Of a stretch of 64,000 nt of DNA, positions 1-16,671 are shown in pieces (the stretch's first letter is position 1; every line of letters begins with the position of its first letter). The notes beneath the pieces are model-generated. The model saw only the letters and a list, made by a program, of their open reading frames with translations. It ran no database searches and was not told the origin of the DNA. The stretch comes from Curtobacterium sp. ER1/6. Its GTDB lineage: Bacteria; Actinomycetota; Actinomycetes; Actinomycetales; Microbacteriaceae. The stretch spans positions 905,025 through 969,024 of the forward strand of contig NZ_MJAK01000001.1 of NCBI RefSeq assembly GCF_001742745.1. Reading direction: 5' to 3'. A program made the position numbers and the translations under genes.

Positions 1-2
1 AC

Positions 3-467
3 GACCTCGTCGTCGAGCGGCGGTCCTTCGACGGCACGGTGCTCGCGTCGACGAGCGCGTCCGTGACGGTTGCCCCGGCGGACGCGGTACGGGTGCCGCT
101 GCCGGTCGAGGTCGCTCGGTCGGAGGACGCCGCCGGCGAGGTCCTCGTCGTCACCGGCACGTCCTCCGGTCGGCGGGTGCACGACCTCGCCGAGGTGGTG
201 GACCAGCGACTCGCGCGCCGACCGTTCACGACCGAGGTGGAGCCGACCGACGACGGCGCCCGGGTCACGGTCACGGCGACCGGGTACGTCCGCGACCTGT
301 CGCTCTTCCCGGACCGGCTCGTGGCGAGCGCCCGCGTGGACGAGGGTCTGGTGTCCCTGCTGCCGGGCGAGCACGTCGTGTTCACCGTGTCCCGCGTGCC
401 GGGCGTCGACGCCGAGGCGCTCGTCGGCCCGCTGGTCCTCCGGCACGCCGGCGACCTGCTCGACTGA
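3..467 (+). CDS. GH2 beta-mannosidase, C-terminal end (5' truncated by window edge)
   Basis: Only the last 154 residues are visible; the reading frame is open from base 3 with no start, so the gene begins outside the window. The segment is all beta-type sequence and ends with the pattern of the terminal Ig-like domain of GH2 beta-mannosidases (VRDLSLFPD, then LLPGEHVVFTV), a domain that packs against the catalytic barrel and carries no catalytic residues. The neighbouring convergent genes encode an alpha-galactosidase and a beta-galactosidase, so a role in breaking down plant mannans or galactomannans is a reasonable inference. The catalytic glutamates cannot be checked here, and another GH2 enzyme remains possible. 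Confidence 0.6.
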   Translation, partial: DLVVERRSFDGTVLASTSASVTVAPADAVRVPLPVEVARSEDAAGEVLVVTGTSSGRRVHDLAEVVDQRLARRPFTTEVEPTDDGARVTVTATGYVRDLSLFPDRLVASARVDEGLVSLLPGEHVVFTVSRVPGVDAEALVGPLVLRHAGDLLD

Positions 468-479
468 CGTGGAACGACG

Positions 480-509
480 AACGGGGCCCTGCATGTGCAG
501 GGCCCCGTT
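480..509. terminator. bidirectional hairpin between convergent genes
   Basis: Perfect 14-bp inverted repeat (480-493 and 496-509, 2-nt loop) with an outer 6-bp extension pairing 473-478 with 511-516. It fills the 52-nt gap between the stops of the convergent mannosidase and alpha-galactosidase genes. No T-run follows on either strand, so factor-independent strength is uncertain. Confidence 0.7.
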
Positions 510-519
510 GGTCGTTGCG

Positions 520-2673
520 TCAGACCGCCTGCGCCTCGAGCACCAGCGCGGTGCCGGGCGCGAGCGACGGCAGCCGGACCCCGAGGTCCTCGAGCACCGC
601 TCCGGACAGCTCGACGCTCCCCCGCTCGAGCCACGGCGTCCGGGTGACGTCCACGCCCTTCGGCACGCGCAGCCCGGTCACCGGCGCCACCCGGTAGCGC
701 CGGCGGCGGTCGAGCCCACGGAAACGCAGCGGCACCGCGAGCGCCCGCGGTCCGGTCTCCGTCCGGACGACCCGCGCGAGCGCGCGGTCCCGGTCGGCGC
801 CGACGACGACGGTCGTCGCAAGCCCCGCGTCCCCGAGGTCCACGTGGTGCACCCGCCCGGAGTGCAGCAGCCCGCGTTCCCGCTTGTAGAGCGCCGTCCA
901 CTCCCGCAGCCGGTCGCGCTCGGCGGCCGTGCAGCGCGTGACGTCCGTCTCGATGCCGGCGCTGCCGAACAGCGACACCGCCATCCGGAAGTCCAGGTCG
1001 AGGTGTCGGCCCGTGGTGTGGGAGACCTCGGGGCCGACGTGCGAGCCGATCAGCTCCGGCGGCAGCAGCAGCTCCGTCCACCGCTGGATCGCGAGCCGCT
1101 CCATCGCGTCGTTCGAGTCCGAGGCCCACACCCGGTCGGTCCGCTCGAGCACCCCGAGGTCGACCCGGGCGCCGCCGGAGGCACAGGCCTCGATCTCGAG
1201 CCACGGGTGTCGTCGGCGCAGCTCGTCCATCACGGCGTACACCCCGCGCGTGTGGGCACCGAGGCCGACCCGTCCCGCGTGCACGGTCTGCACGACGTCG
1301 CGGTTCTGGTCCCACTTCACGAAGTCCACGTGGTGCTCCTCGATCACCGCGGACATCCGGTCGAGCACGTGCTCGCGGACATCGGCGTGCGCGAAGTCGA
1401 GCGTGTACTCGTGCCGCCAGGTCCGCGCCCGGTCGGGGTCCTGCAGGAACCAGTCCGGGTGCGCCTCGGCCAGGGCGGACACCGGGCTGACGCACTCCGG
1501 CTCGAACCAGAGCCCGAAGTCCATCCCGAGCGCGCGCACCCCGTCGACCAGCGGGCCGAGCCCGTCCGGCCAGACCTCGGCGTCCACCGTCCAGTCGCCG
1601 AGCGACGTCGTGTCGGACCGGCGGCCGGTGAACCAGCCGTCGTCGAGCACGAACCGCTCGACCCCGACGTCGGCCGCCGCTCGGGCCAGCTCGAGCAGCG
1701 GTTCCAGCTCCTGCCGGAAGTACACCGCCTCCCACGTGTTGAGGACGACCGGTCGCGGACTGACCGGGTGCCCCGGGCGTGCACGCAACGAGTCGTGCAG
1801 TCGCGCCGACAGCCCGTCGAGTCCGCCGTCGCTCCACACGAAGACCGTCTCGGGTGCCGTGAACCCCTCCGCCGGTCGGAGCACCACCTCGCCCGCCCGC
1901 AGCAGTTCGCCCGCGCCGAGCAGGGTCCGCGCCTCCGCCAGCCGGTCGATGCGGTGCACGGTGTCCGCACTCCACGCCGGGTGCACCGCCCACAGCTCGC
2001 CGAGCGCGTCGTCGAAGCCGGTCGTGCCGAGGATCGTCAGGGTCGGGGCGTCGTGACCCGTCCGACCGCGGCGGCTCTCGCGCACGTGCACCCCGTCGGT
2101 CAGGGCCCGTCGCTGCGGGGTCCGCTCGCGCGTCCACTTCCCGGCCAGGTCGAGCACCTCGGTAGCACGCTCCCCCACCGGCAGCACGGCTTCGAGCGCG
2201 GTCAGCTCGACGTCCTCGACACCGGTGTTGGTGACCGTCTGCCGCACCCGGAGCACGCCGGCGGCATCGAGGGCGAGGACGATCGACAGCGTCAGCTCGT
2301 CCGACACCGCGTCGACCACGAGCTCGGTGTCGGTCCCGGCGACCGCGGCCTCGTGCCAGACGGGGACGAGCGGTCGCCCGCCGACCTGCCCGGCGATCCC
2401 CGGTCGCCCCTCCCACCCGTCGTGCTCGGTGGGCAGCAGCGTCAGCGGCCACGCGGCGTCGTAGGCGCTCGGCGAGACCGCACGGTCCTGCGCGAGCACG
2501 AGGTCCGCGGCGTCCGCGGCCGCGACCGGTCCGGTGTCCCGACCCCAGTGCAGCACCTCGGGCAGCCCGTCCGGACGACTCGCGAGCACCAGCGCGACGC
2601 CGCCCCCGCGCAGCACGTGCACGGTCCGCTCCGGCAGCCCGGCCTCGGTGACGGCGCGCTCCACGACGGTCAT
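520..2673 (-). CDS. Alpha-galactosidase, GH36
   Basis: 717 residues, the usual size of bacterial GH36 alpha-galactosidases, cytosolic (no signal peptide). An N-terminal beta-sandwich is followed by the catalytic barrel. Recognisable motifs are the LDDGWF strand, KWDQNRD (nucleophile Asp in the KWD motif), CASGGARVD and WASDSNDAMER (acid/base Asp in the SDxxD motif). The enzyme should release terminal alpha-1,6-galactose from melibiose, raffinose-type sugars or galactomannan fragments. Its ATG overlaps the stop of the upstream GH42 gene by 4 nt (ATGA), so the two are translationally coupled and probably controlled by the ROK regulator encoded upstream. Substrate preference cannot be read from sequence. 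Confidence 0.93.
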   Translation of the reverse strand: MTVVERAVTEAGLPERTVHVLRGGGVALVLASRPDGLPEVLHWGRDTGPVAAADAADLVLAQDRAVSPSAYDAAWPLTLLPTEHDGWEGRPGIAGQVGGRPLVPVWHEAAVAGTDTELVVDAVSDELTLSIVLALDAAGVLRVRQTVTNTGVEDVELTALEAVLPVGERATEVLDLAGKWTRERTPQRRALTDGVHVRESRRGRTGHDAPTLTILGTTGFDDALGELWAVHPAWSADTVHRIDRLAEARTLLGAGELLRAGEVVLRPAEGFTAPETVFVWSDGGLDGLSARLHDSLRARPGHPVSPRPVVLNTWEAVYFRQELEPLLELARAAADVGVERFVLDDGWFTGRRSDTTSLGDWTVDAEVWPDGLGPLVDGVRALGMDFGLWFEPECVSPVSALAEAHPDWFLQDPDRARTWRHEYTLDFAHADVREHVLDRMSAVIEEHHVDFVKWDQNRDVVQTVHAGRVGLGAHTRGVYAVMDELRRRHPWLEIEACASGGARVDLGVLERTDRVWASDSNDAMERLAIQRWTELLLPPELIGSHVGPEVSHTTGRHLDLDFRMAVSLFGSAGIETDVTRCTAAERDRLREWTALYKRERGLLHSGRVHHVDLGDAGLATTVVVGADRDRALARVVRTETGPRALAVPLRFRGLDRRRRYRVAPVTGLRVPKGVDVTRTPWLERGSVELSGAVLEDLGVRLPSLAPGTALVLEAQAV

Positions 2674-4685
2674 GCGGTCACCGCCTCGAGCAGCACGCGG
2701 ACGCCACCGGCGGGCACGACGGTCTCCGGGCCCTGCCCGGAGCCGTCGAGCAGGTCGGTGCCGGAGGCGACGACCGTGACGTCGTCGTCGCGGTGGTTGA
2801 GGAGGAAGAGGACCCCGGAACCGTCGTCTCGGACGCGACGCACCGCCTCCAGGCCGGGAGGCGCGGTGACCGTCCGCGGGACCGCCCGCTCCTCGACGAC
2901 CCGGTCCACGATCCGCTGCACGCCGTCCTGCTCGAGCATCGCGGAGACGTACCAGGCGCCGCCACCGGCGGCGCGGCGGGTCACCGCCGGACGACCGGCG
3001 AGCGGGCCGTCGACGTGCCGGAGCACGACGTCGGCGTCCTCGACCACCAGGTCCTCGGCCCAGTCGGTGACGAGCGTGCCGTCGTCGAGCCGCGCGTGCT
3101 GGTCGCGCTGGAGCGGGACGAACTCCTCCGCCCACACGCCCAGGACGTCGCGGAATGCACCCGGGTAGCCGCCGGGCAGCACCCGCGCGGTCTCGTCCAC
3201 GATGCCCGACGCGTAGGTGACGAGCAGGGTCGCGCCGCGGTCGACCACGGCGCTGATGCGCGCTGCCGACGCCGCGTCGACGACGAACAGCGTCGGCAGG
3301 ACGACCACGTCGTACCCGCTCAGGTCGGCGTCGAGCGGGACCACGTCCGTGGTGACCTGCCGACGCCAGAACGCGGTGTGCCACGCCCGGACCTCGTGCC
3401 CGTACCGGAGCCCCCGGTGCGGCTTGAGCCCGGCCTGCAACGCCCAGCCCGACGCCTCGTCCACGACGATCGCGACCCGGGCGGCTTCGACGGGTGCGCC
3501 CTGCACCGGGGCGAGCGCCTCGAGCGCACGGCCGAGGGCGCACACTTCACGCCAGACGCGGGTCCGGGTGCCGGCGTGCGGGACCATCGCGGAGTGGAAC
3601 TGCTCGGCACCCGCGGTCGAGGCGCGCCACTGGAAGAACAGCGCGCCGTCCGACCCCCGGGCGACGTGCGCCAGGGAGTTCCGGATCAGCTCGCCGGGCT
3701 CCTTCGCCCGGTTGCGCTGCTGCCAGCTCGGCCCGCCGGTCGAGTGCTCCATGAGCAGCCACGGGGTGCAACCGCGGGCGATGCCGCGCATCCGGTCGGC
3801 GGACGCCGCAAGGTCCTCGGCGCGGTCCGGGTCGTCCACCAACGTGTAGTGGTCGTTCGCGGGGATGGCGACGTGCTCTGCCCACCCGGCGTAGTCGACC
3901 ACGTGCGAGCCGGCACCGACCATGAAGTTCGTGGTGACCGGCACGTCCGAGTGCCGCTCGATGGCGTCGCGCTCGGCCGTGTAGTGCGCCAGCAGGGCGT
4001 CCGAGGAGTACCGCTCGAAGTCGAGGGCCAGGCCCGGGTTCGGCGCGCCGCCGACACCGCGGGGCGGCGAGACCTCCTCGAACGACGTGTAGGTGTGGCC
4101 CCAGAAGGCCGCGCCCCAGGCCGCGTTCGCCGCGTCGACGTCCGGGTACCTCGCCCGGAGCCACCGCCGGAAGTCCGCTGCCGACACCTCGCAGAAGCAG
4201 CGGGCGTTGCCGCCGCCGAGCTCGTTGCTGACGTGCCACAGCCGCACGGCGGGGTGCCGGCCGTACCGATCGGCCAGCGCGTCGACGATGCGCAGGGCGT
4301 GCTCGCGGAACACCGGGGACGCGGGGCACCAACCGAGACGGCCCCCGGGACGTTCGCGCCGCTCGGTGGCGTCGACGGGCAGCACCTCGGGGTGCGCGGT
4401 CAGCAGCCAGTTCGGCGGGGCCGCCGTCGGGGTCGCGAGGTCGACCGCGATGCCGTTGGCGTGCAGCAGGTCGAGCACCTCGTCGAGCCAGGACCACGTG
4501 AACTCCGCCGGCGACCGCTCGAGCAGCGCCCACGAGAACACCCCGACCGTGACCAGGTTCACGCCGGCCTCCCGCATCAGGCGGACGTCCTCGTCCCACA
4601 CCTCGCGCGGCCACTGCTCGGGACTGTAGTCACCTCCGAAGGACAGACCCTCGGTGGGCCAGGGCACGGAACGGGCAGCGGTCAC
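2670..4685 (-). CDS. Beta-galactosidase, GH42
   Basis: 671 residues from a GTG start chosen because GAAGGAG lies 5 nt upstream (4691-4697); an upstream in-frame start at 4718 would place this ribosome site inside the gene. The N-terminal barrel opens with GGDYSPEQWP, typical of GH42. The acid/base Glu is in WHVSNELGG and the nucleophile Glu in LLMEHSTG; a trimerisation-type domain and small beta domain follow. It hydrolyses beta-galactosides, probably short plant or galactan oligosaccharides rather than lactose. First gene of a coupled pair with GH36, downstream of a ROK regulator and a probable ROK operator. No secretion signal. Confidence 0.93.
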   Translation of the reverse strand: MTAARSVPWPTEGLSFGGDYSPEQWPREVWDEDVRLMREAGVNLVTVGVFSWALLERSPAEFTWSWLDEVLDLLHANGIAVDLATPTAAPPNWLLTAHPEVLPVDATERRERPGGRLGWCPASPVFREHALRIVDALADRYGRHPAVRLWHVSNELGGGNARCFCEVSAADFRRWLRARYPDVDAANAAWGAAFWGHTYTSFEEVSPPRGVGGAPNPGLALDFERYSSDALLAHYTAERDAIERHSDVPVTTNFMVGAGSHVVDYAGWAEHVAIPANDHYTLVDDPDRAEDLAASADRMRGIARGCTPWLLMEHSTGGPSWQQRNRAKEPGELIRNSLAHVARGSDGALFFQWRASTAGAEQFHSAMVPHAGTRTRVWREVCALGRALEALAPVQGAPVEAARVAIVVDEASGWALQAGLKPHRGLRYGHEVRAWHTAFWRRQVTTDVVPLDADLSGYDVVVLPTLFVVDAASAARISAVVDRGATLLVTYASGIVDETARVLPGGYPGAFRDVLGVWAEEFVPLQRDQHARLDDGTLVTDWAEDLVVEDADVVLRHVDGPLAGRPAVTRRAAGGGAWYVSAMLEQDGVQRIVDRVVEERAVPRTVTAPPGLEAVRRVRDDGSGVLFLLNHRDDDVTVVASGTDLLDGSGQGPETVVPAGGVRVLLEAVTA

Positions 4686-4710
4686 GACATCTCCTTCGAC
4701 GGTGGACCGC

Positions 4711-4757
4711 ACCAGCATCCCGTCCGCATCGGGTCTTTGTCAATTTGTGAAACTAAC
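4711..4757 (-). promoter_or_regulatory. Promoter with ROK-type operator for the galactosidase pair
   Basis: On the minus strand a consensus -35 TTGACA (4738-4743) is followed after 18 nt by GATGCT (4714-4719). Overlapping the upstream side of the -35 is TTAGTTTCACAAATTGACA (4738-4756), resembling the TTAGTTT-type half sites of NagC/XylR/ROK repressors. It is unusually AT-rich for this genome and lies in the 82-nt gap between the ROK gene and GH42. Confidence 0.5.
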
Positions 4758-4767
4758 GCGAGCTCCG

Positions 4768-5931
4768 TCAGGAGCGCAGGGACCGGCGGATGGCCAGCAC
4801 GGCCGCTGCACGGGCCCACTCGGAGAACTCGAACGGCTGCACCACGACGGTGACGGCCGCCTCGTACGGGCGGAGCCCCTGCCGGAAGGCCTCCTCGACC
4901 TCGGCCCGCGCGATGTCGTGGACCGGCAGCCCGTCGCCCGTGAGCACGATCGACTCCGGGTCGACCAGCGTGACCACCGTCGAGAGCAGCACGCCGAGTG
5001 CCGTACCGGCGTCGCGGAACGCCTGCAGGGCACGCGGCTCCCCGTCCCGGGCACGCTCGACCACGGCGGCGTACTCGTCGTCCCCGGCTCCGGCGTTCCT
5101 GGCGATGATCGAGCTCGGGAGGTAGCTCGAGACACACCCGTGGTGCCCCACCCCGCAGTCGGGCCCGCCGCCGTAGACCGGCAGGTGCCCGACGCGGCCG
5201 AAGCGACCATGCGCCCCCTCGGACACCTCGCCGTTGGTGACGAGCCCGAAGCCCACGCCCGTGCCGACCGTGACGAGCGCCATGGACCGAACCCCTGCGC
5301 CCGCGCCGATCCAGTGCTCCTTCGCCGTCAGGGCGTCGACGTCGTTCGCCGTGTGGGTCACGAGTCCGGTCCGCTCCTCGAGCAGGGCCGCGAGCGGCAC
5401 GTCCCGCCATCCGAGGAACTGCGAGACCTCGACCACGGCGACGTCGTCACGGGTCACGACGTCGCCCGGCACGGACACCCCGAGAGAGCACACCGCCGGC
5501 GACGCCCGGCGGAGCACCTGCACCATCGCCGCCAGCTGGTCGACGAGCGCCTGCGGCTCGGTGTCCGGCACCGCTTCTTCATGGAGTGCCAGCACCCGAC
5601 CGTCCAGGTCGGTCACGGCGGCGTAGAGGCGGTCCGGCGTGAGCTTGACCCCGAGGAACTCCCACCGGCCCGTACTGGCGCGCAGGAGCTCCGAGGGACG
5701 GCCGGTGACACCGCGGACCCCCGTGCCGACCTCCGTCACGAACCCGTGCTCCTGCAGGGTGCGGACGGCGCGCGTCAGGCTCGCTCGCGACAACCCGAGC
5801 GACCGCGCGATCTCCGCCCGGGAGAGCACACCGTGCACGACGATCTCCCGCAGGGCCGCGCGGGTGGCATCGGTCAACACCGGCCACGAGGCTCCCGGCT
5901 CCGGCGGCGTGACCTCGAGCAGATCGGTCAT
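4768..5931 (-). CDS. ROK-family transcriptional regulator
   Basis: 387 residues from an ATG preceded by AAGGAGA. Residues about 20-70 form a winged helix-turn-helix (EIARSLGLSRASLTRAV), followed by a ROK kinase-like sugar-binding fold with VTVGTGVGFGL and the zinc-site region ending GVGHHGC. ROK repressors of this kind bind a mono- or disaccharide and release operators of adjacent sugar genes. It is encoded immediately upstream of, and in the same direction as, the GH42 and GH36 genes, so it probably controls them and perhaps itself. The inducer is unknown; galactose or a galactoside is likely by context. Confidence 0.9.
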   Translation of the reverse strand: MTDLLEVTPPEPGASWPVLTDATRAALREIVVHGVLSRAEIARSLGLSRASLTRAVRTLQEHGFVTEVGTGVRGVTGRPSELLRASTGRWEFLGVKLTPDRLYAAVTDLDGRVLALHEEAVPDTEPQALVDQLAAMVQVLRRASPAVCSLGVSVPGDVVTRDDVAVVEVSQFLGWRDVPLAALLEERTGLVTHTANDVDALTAKEHWIGAGAGVRSMALVTVGTGVGFGLVTNGEVSEGAHGRFGRVGHLPVYGGGPDCGVGHHGCVSSYLPSSIIARNAGAGDDEYAAVVERARDGEPRALQAFRDAGTALGVLLSTVVTLVDPESIVLTGDGLPVHDIARAEVEEAFRQGLRPYEAAVTVVVQPFEFSEWARAAAVLAIRRSLRS

Positions 5932-5953
5932 CGCTCTCCTTCGTCGTCGGCCG

Positions 5954-5982
5954 ATCATACTGCCGCGGATCCGTGCTGCCGA
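5954..5982 (-). promoter_or_regulatory. Promoter of the ROK gene
   Basis: Minus-strand TCGGCA (5977-5982), 17-nt spacer, TATGAT (5954-5959), located 22 nt before the ROK start codon and downstream of the rRNA terminator. Confidence 0.5.
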
Positions 5983-5998
5983 CGCCAAGAACGCAGGA

Positions 5999-6026
5999 AA
6001 CCCCTGACCATGAATGGTCAGGGGTT
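5999..6026 (-). terminator. rRNA operon terminator
   Basis: Near-perfect inverted repeat (5999-6011 with 6014-6026) just after the 5S gene; on the minus strand the stem is followed by a short T-run (TTTCC). It separates the rRNA operon from the ROK gene, which is transcribed in the same direction. Confidence 0.8.
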
Positions 6027-6047
6027 CCCTGGTGTTGCAAAGGTGAG

Positions 6048-6164
6048 TCCGGCGGCGTCCTACTCTCCCACAAGGTCCCCCTTGCAGTACCATCGGCGCT
6101 GAGAGGCTTAGCTTCCGGGTTCGGAATGTGACCGGGCGTTTCCCTCTCGCTATGACCACCGGAA
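6048..6164 (-). rRNA. rrf: 5S ribosomal RNA
   Basis: About 117 nt. The minus strand begins with TTCCGGTGGTCATAGCGAGA and ends with GACGCCGCCGGA, the complementary ends that form helix I of actinobacterial 5S rRNA. Ends are placed by this pairing and may be off by 1-3 nt. Third gene of the rRNA operon. Confidence 0.95.
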
Positions 6165-6302
6165 CATGTTCGACCCAAACCTGGATCCGAACCTGTCCTT
6201 CAAGCCGTTGCTGAAGTATTCAGTTCGATTCCCGATCGTCTGTCGGGAACCACAAAGTGGACGCGAGCCCGCCACCCACAAGAGGCGACGGTAAAAGTTG
6301 TG

Positions 6303-11363
<5,061 letters not shown>

Positions 11364-11669
11364 AAAAATTACAGATCCGACACCCCGAAGTGCGCCGAAC
11401 CGAGTTGAAACTGACTGTAAAGACTGTCTACTGACAATCAATTCAATCCAAAAGGAATTGTCTCCGTACCTCCACAAGTGAAGGCAACGGGGTCAAAAAA
11501 TTGGCATTGACAATGTGCACGCTGTTGAGTTCTCAAGGACCAGACGCACCCCCCACTCGACTCCATCAGGAGCTCCGCCAGAGGGGCATTCGTTCTTGGC
11601 TGCCACCGGCAACGCGTCGGACCGAGGTCCTGTGGCTCATCCCGAGGGGAGAGGGCCGGTGGAGTAGTC

Positions 11670-11698
11670 ATCCTAAGCGTCGGAGCGATCGAGCACAA
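11670..11698 (-). promoter_or_regulatory. rRNA promoter, proximal
   Basis: Minus strand TTGTGC (11693-11698), 17-nt spacer, TAGGAT (11670-11675), about 300 nt before the mature 16S end and upstream of the conserved leader element. Confidence 0.6.
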
Positions 11699-11801
11699 GG
11701 CCTGATCTGAACTCCGGTGGAGGATGGTCCCGCTTGAGGGCCGGCGTGCTCTGGGCTCTCGCTCCAGCCGCTCCGCCGCACCTTTGGGGTGACGAGTAAG
11801 A

Positions 11802-11831
11802 ACTCTACGCAGCGATCCCGGGGAGCGCCAA
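11802..11831 (-). promoter_or_regulatory. rRNA promoter, distal
   Basis: Minus strand TTGGCG (11826-11831), 18-nt spacer, TAGAGT (11802-11807), about 125 nt upstream of the proximal promoter. Tandem rRNA promoters are common in bacteria. Confidence 0.5.
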
Positions 11832-11879
11832 CTGCCCCGCCTCCCGGGCGTGTCGCGTTGTGCAACACGGCGGAGAACG

Positions 11880-11920
11880 ACTCGTGCCCGCTCCCCGGGG
11901 ACGGGCGAGCGGGCACGAGT
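11880..11920 (-). terminator. tyrS terminator hairpin
   Basis: Perfect 14-bp inverted repeat (11880-11893 with 11907-11920, 13-nt loop) 18 nt after the tyrS stop codon. No T-run follows. Confidence 0.65.
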
Positions 11921-11938
11921 GTTGTGCGGGATCCGGTG

Positions 11939-13252
11939 TCAGACGAGGGTGACGCCGGCGAGGGTCTTCTTCCCCCGTCGGAGCACCACGATGCCACCGG
12001 AGAGCGCGAGGTCGGCGAGCAGCGCGGTGCCTTCCTCGACGCGGACGTTGTTCACGGAGACCCCGCCCTGGTCGACTGAGCGCCGGGCCTCGCCCAGCGA
12101 CTTCACGAGTCCGGTCTCGACGAGTGCGCGAGCGACGTCGGCATCCCCTGCGAGGGTCACCGATCCGGGCAGCTCGGCGATGGCGGACCGGAGGGTGTCG
12201 GCGTCGAGGGCACCGAGGTCGCCGTTGCCGAACAGCGCGGCCGCGGCGTCGATCGCCGCACGGGTGGCGGCCTCGCCGTGCACGGTCGCGGTCACGTCGT
12301 GGGCCAGGGTCCGCTGGGCCTCGCGTCGGAAGGGTTCCTCCGCCACGGCACGCTCGAGCCGCTCGATCTCCTCGCGGGACAGGAAGGTGAACTCCCGCAG
12401 CCGGGCGATCACGTCGGCGTCCGACGTGTTGAGCCAGAACTGGTAGAAGGCGTACGGGGACGTCATCTCCGGGTCGAGCCAGATGGCGTTGCCCTCGCTC
12501 TTGCCGAACTTCGTGCCGTCCGAGTTCGTGATGAGGGGCGTCCCGATCGCGTGCACCGATGCACCCTCGGAGCGTCGGATCAGCTCCGTGCCCGAGGTCA
12601 GGTTGCCCCACTGGTCGGATCCACCGGTCTGCAGCGTGCAGCCGTACTGCCGGAACAGCTCCCGGTAGTCGAGTCCCTGCAGGATCTGGTAGCTGAACTC
12701 GGTGTAGCTGATGCCCGCGTCCGAGTTCAGGCGCGCCGCGACCGCGTCCTTCTTCAGCATCGTGCCGACGCGGAAGTACTTGCCGATGTCGCGGAGGAAG
12801 TCGATCGCGGACAGCGGCGACGTCCAGTCGAGGTTGTTCACCAGCCGCACCCCGTTGTCGCCCTCCGGGCTGAGGAAGCGTGACACCTGGGCCTGCAGGC
12901 GGCTGACCCACTCGGCCACCGTCTCCGGGGTGTTCAGGGTGCGCTCGGCCGTCGGGCGCGGGTCACCGATGAGCCCGGTGGACCCGCCGACGAGCGCGAG
13001 CGGCTTGTGGCCGGCCAGCTGCAGTCGGCGCATCGTCAGCAACTGGAGCAGGTTGCCGCAGTGCAGGGACGGGGCCGTCGGGTCGAAGCCGCAGTAGTAG
13101 GTGACCGGCTCGCCGTCGAGGGCCTCCTTGAGCGCCGTCTCGTCGGTGGAGACGTGCACCAGACCGCGCCAGCGCAGTTCGTCCCACACCGAGGCGAAGG
13201 TGGGGTCGTTCCGCTGGCGTGTCAGGACGTCGTGATCGGTTGCGCTGGACAC
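11939..13252 (-). CDS. tyrS: Tyrosyl-tRNA synthetase
   Basis: 437 residues, the normal length of bacterial TyrRS; charges tRNA-Tyr with tyrosine using ATP. The class I HIGH-type motif appears as APSLHCGNL, the KMSKS loop as GTKFGKSEGNA, with the tyrosine-binding QTGGSDQWGN between them. The C-terminal S4-type RNA-binding domain starts near residue 370 (VETGLVKSLGEARR). The GTG start is preferred because a -10 box TACGAT lies 6 nt upstream, which predicts a leaderless mRNA; a longer start at 13330 would place that promoter inside the gene. Downstream of mpg as in M. tuberculosis (Rv1688-Rv1689). Confidence 0.97.
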   Translation of the reverse strand: MSSATDHDVLTRQRNDPTFASVWDELRWRGLVHVSTDETALKEALDGEPVTYYCGFDPTAPSLHCGNLLQLLTMRRLQLAGHKPLALVGGSTGLIGDPRPTAERTLNTPETVAEWVSRLQAQVSRFLSPEGDNGVRLVNNLDWTSPLSAIDFLRDIGKYFRVGTMLKKDAVAARLNSDAGISYTEFSYQILQGLDYRELFRQYGCTLQTGGSDQWGNLTSGTELIRRSEGASVHAIGTPLITNSDGTKFGKSEGNAIWLDPEMTSPYAFYQFWLNTSDADVIARLREFTFLSREEIERLERAVAEEPFRREAQRTLAHDVTATVHGEAATRAAIDAAAALFGNGDLGALDADTLRSAIAELPGSVTLAGDADVARALVETGLVKSLGEARRSVDQGGVSVNNVRVEEGTALLADLALSGGIVVLRRGKKTLAGVTLV

Positions 13253-13258
13253 ACGACG

Positions 13259-13264
13259 ATCGTA
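13259..13264 (-). promoter_or_regulatory. -10 box of tyrS (leaderless)
   Basis: TACGAT on the minus strand, separated by 6 nt from the GTG start of tyrS; no ribosome site fits in between. Confidence 0.55.
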
Positions 13265-13313
13265 GCGGCGCGCGGCGGCGTACCGGGATCCGGCCGGGAG
13301 GCGCGGTGCCGGT

Positions 13314-16652
<3,339 letters not shown>

Positions 16653-16671
16653 GGTCTGGTCCCCGGTCCGC

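Larger units (their letters stand above)
11364..11938 (-). other. rRNA operon leader and promoter region
   Basis: 575 nt without a protein gene. It contains the two promoters listed separately and a conserved leader element read on the minus strand as TCCTTGAGAACTCAACAG (11522-11539), known upstream of actinobacterial 16S genes and linked to antitermination or RNase III processing. The region next to tyrS holds the tyrS terminator. Confidence 0.75.

Noticed and set aside
11507..11512. A consensus TTGACA on the plus strand in the rRNA leader
   Set aside because: No -10 at the right distance and no plus-strand gene follows; the known leader element lies here on the other strand.
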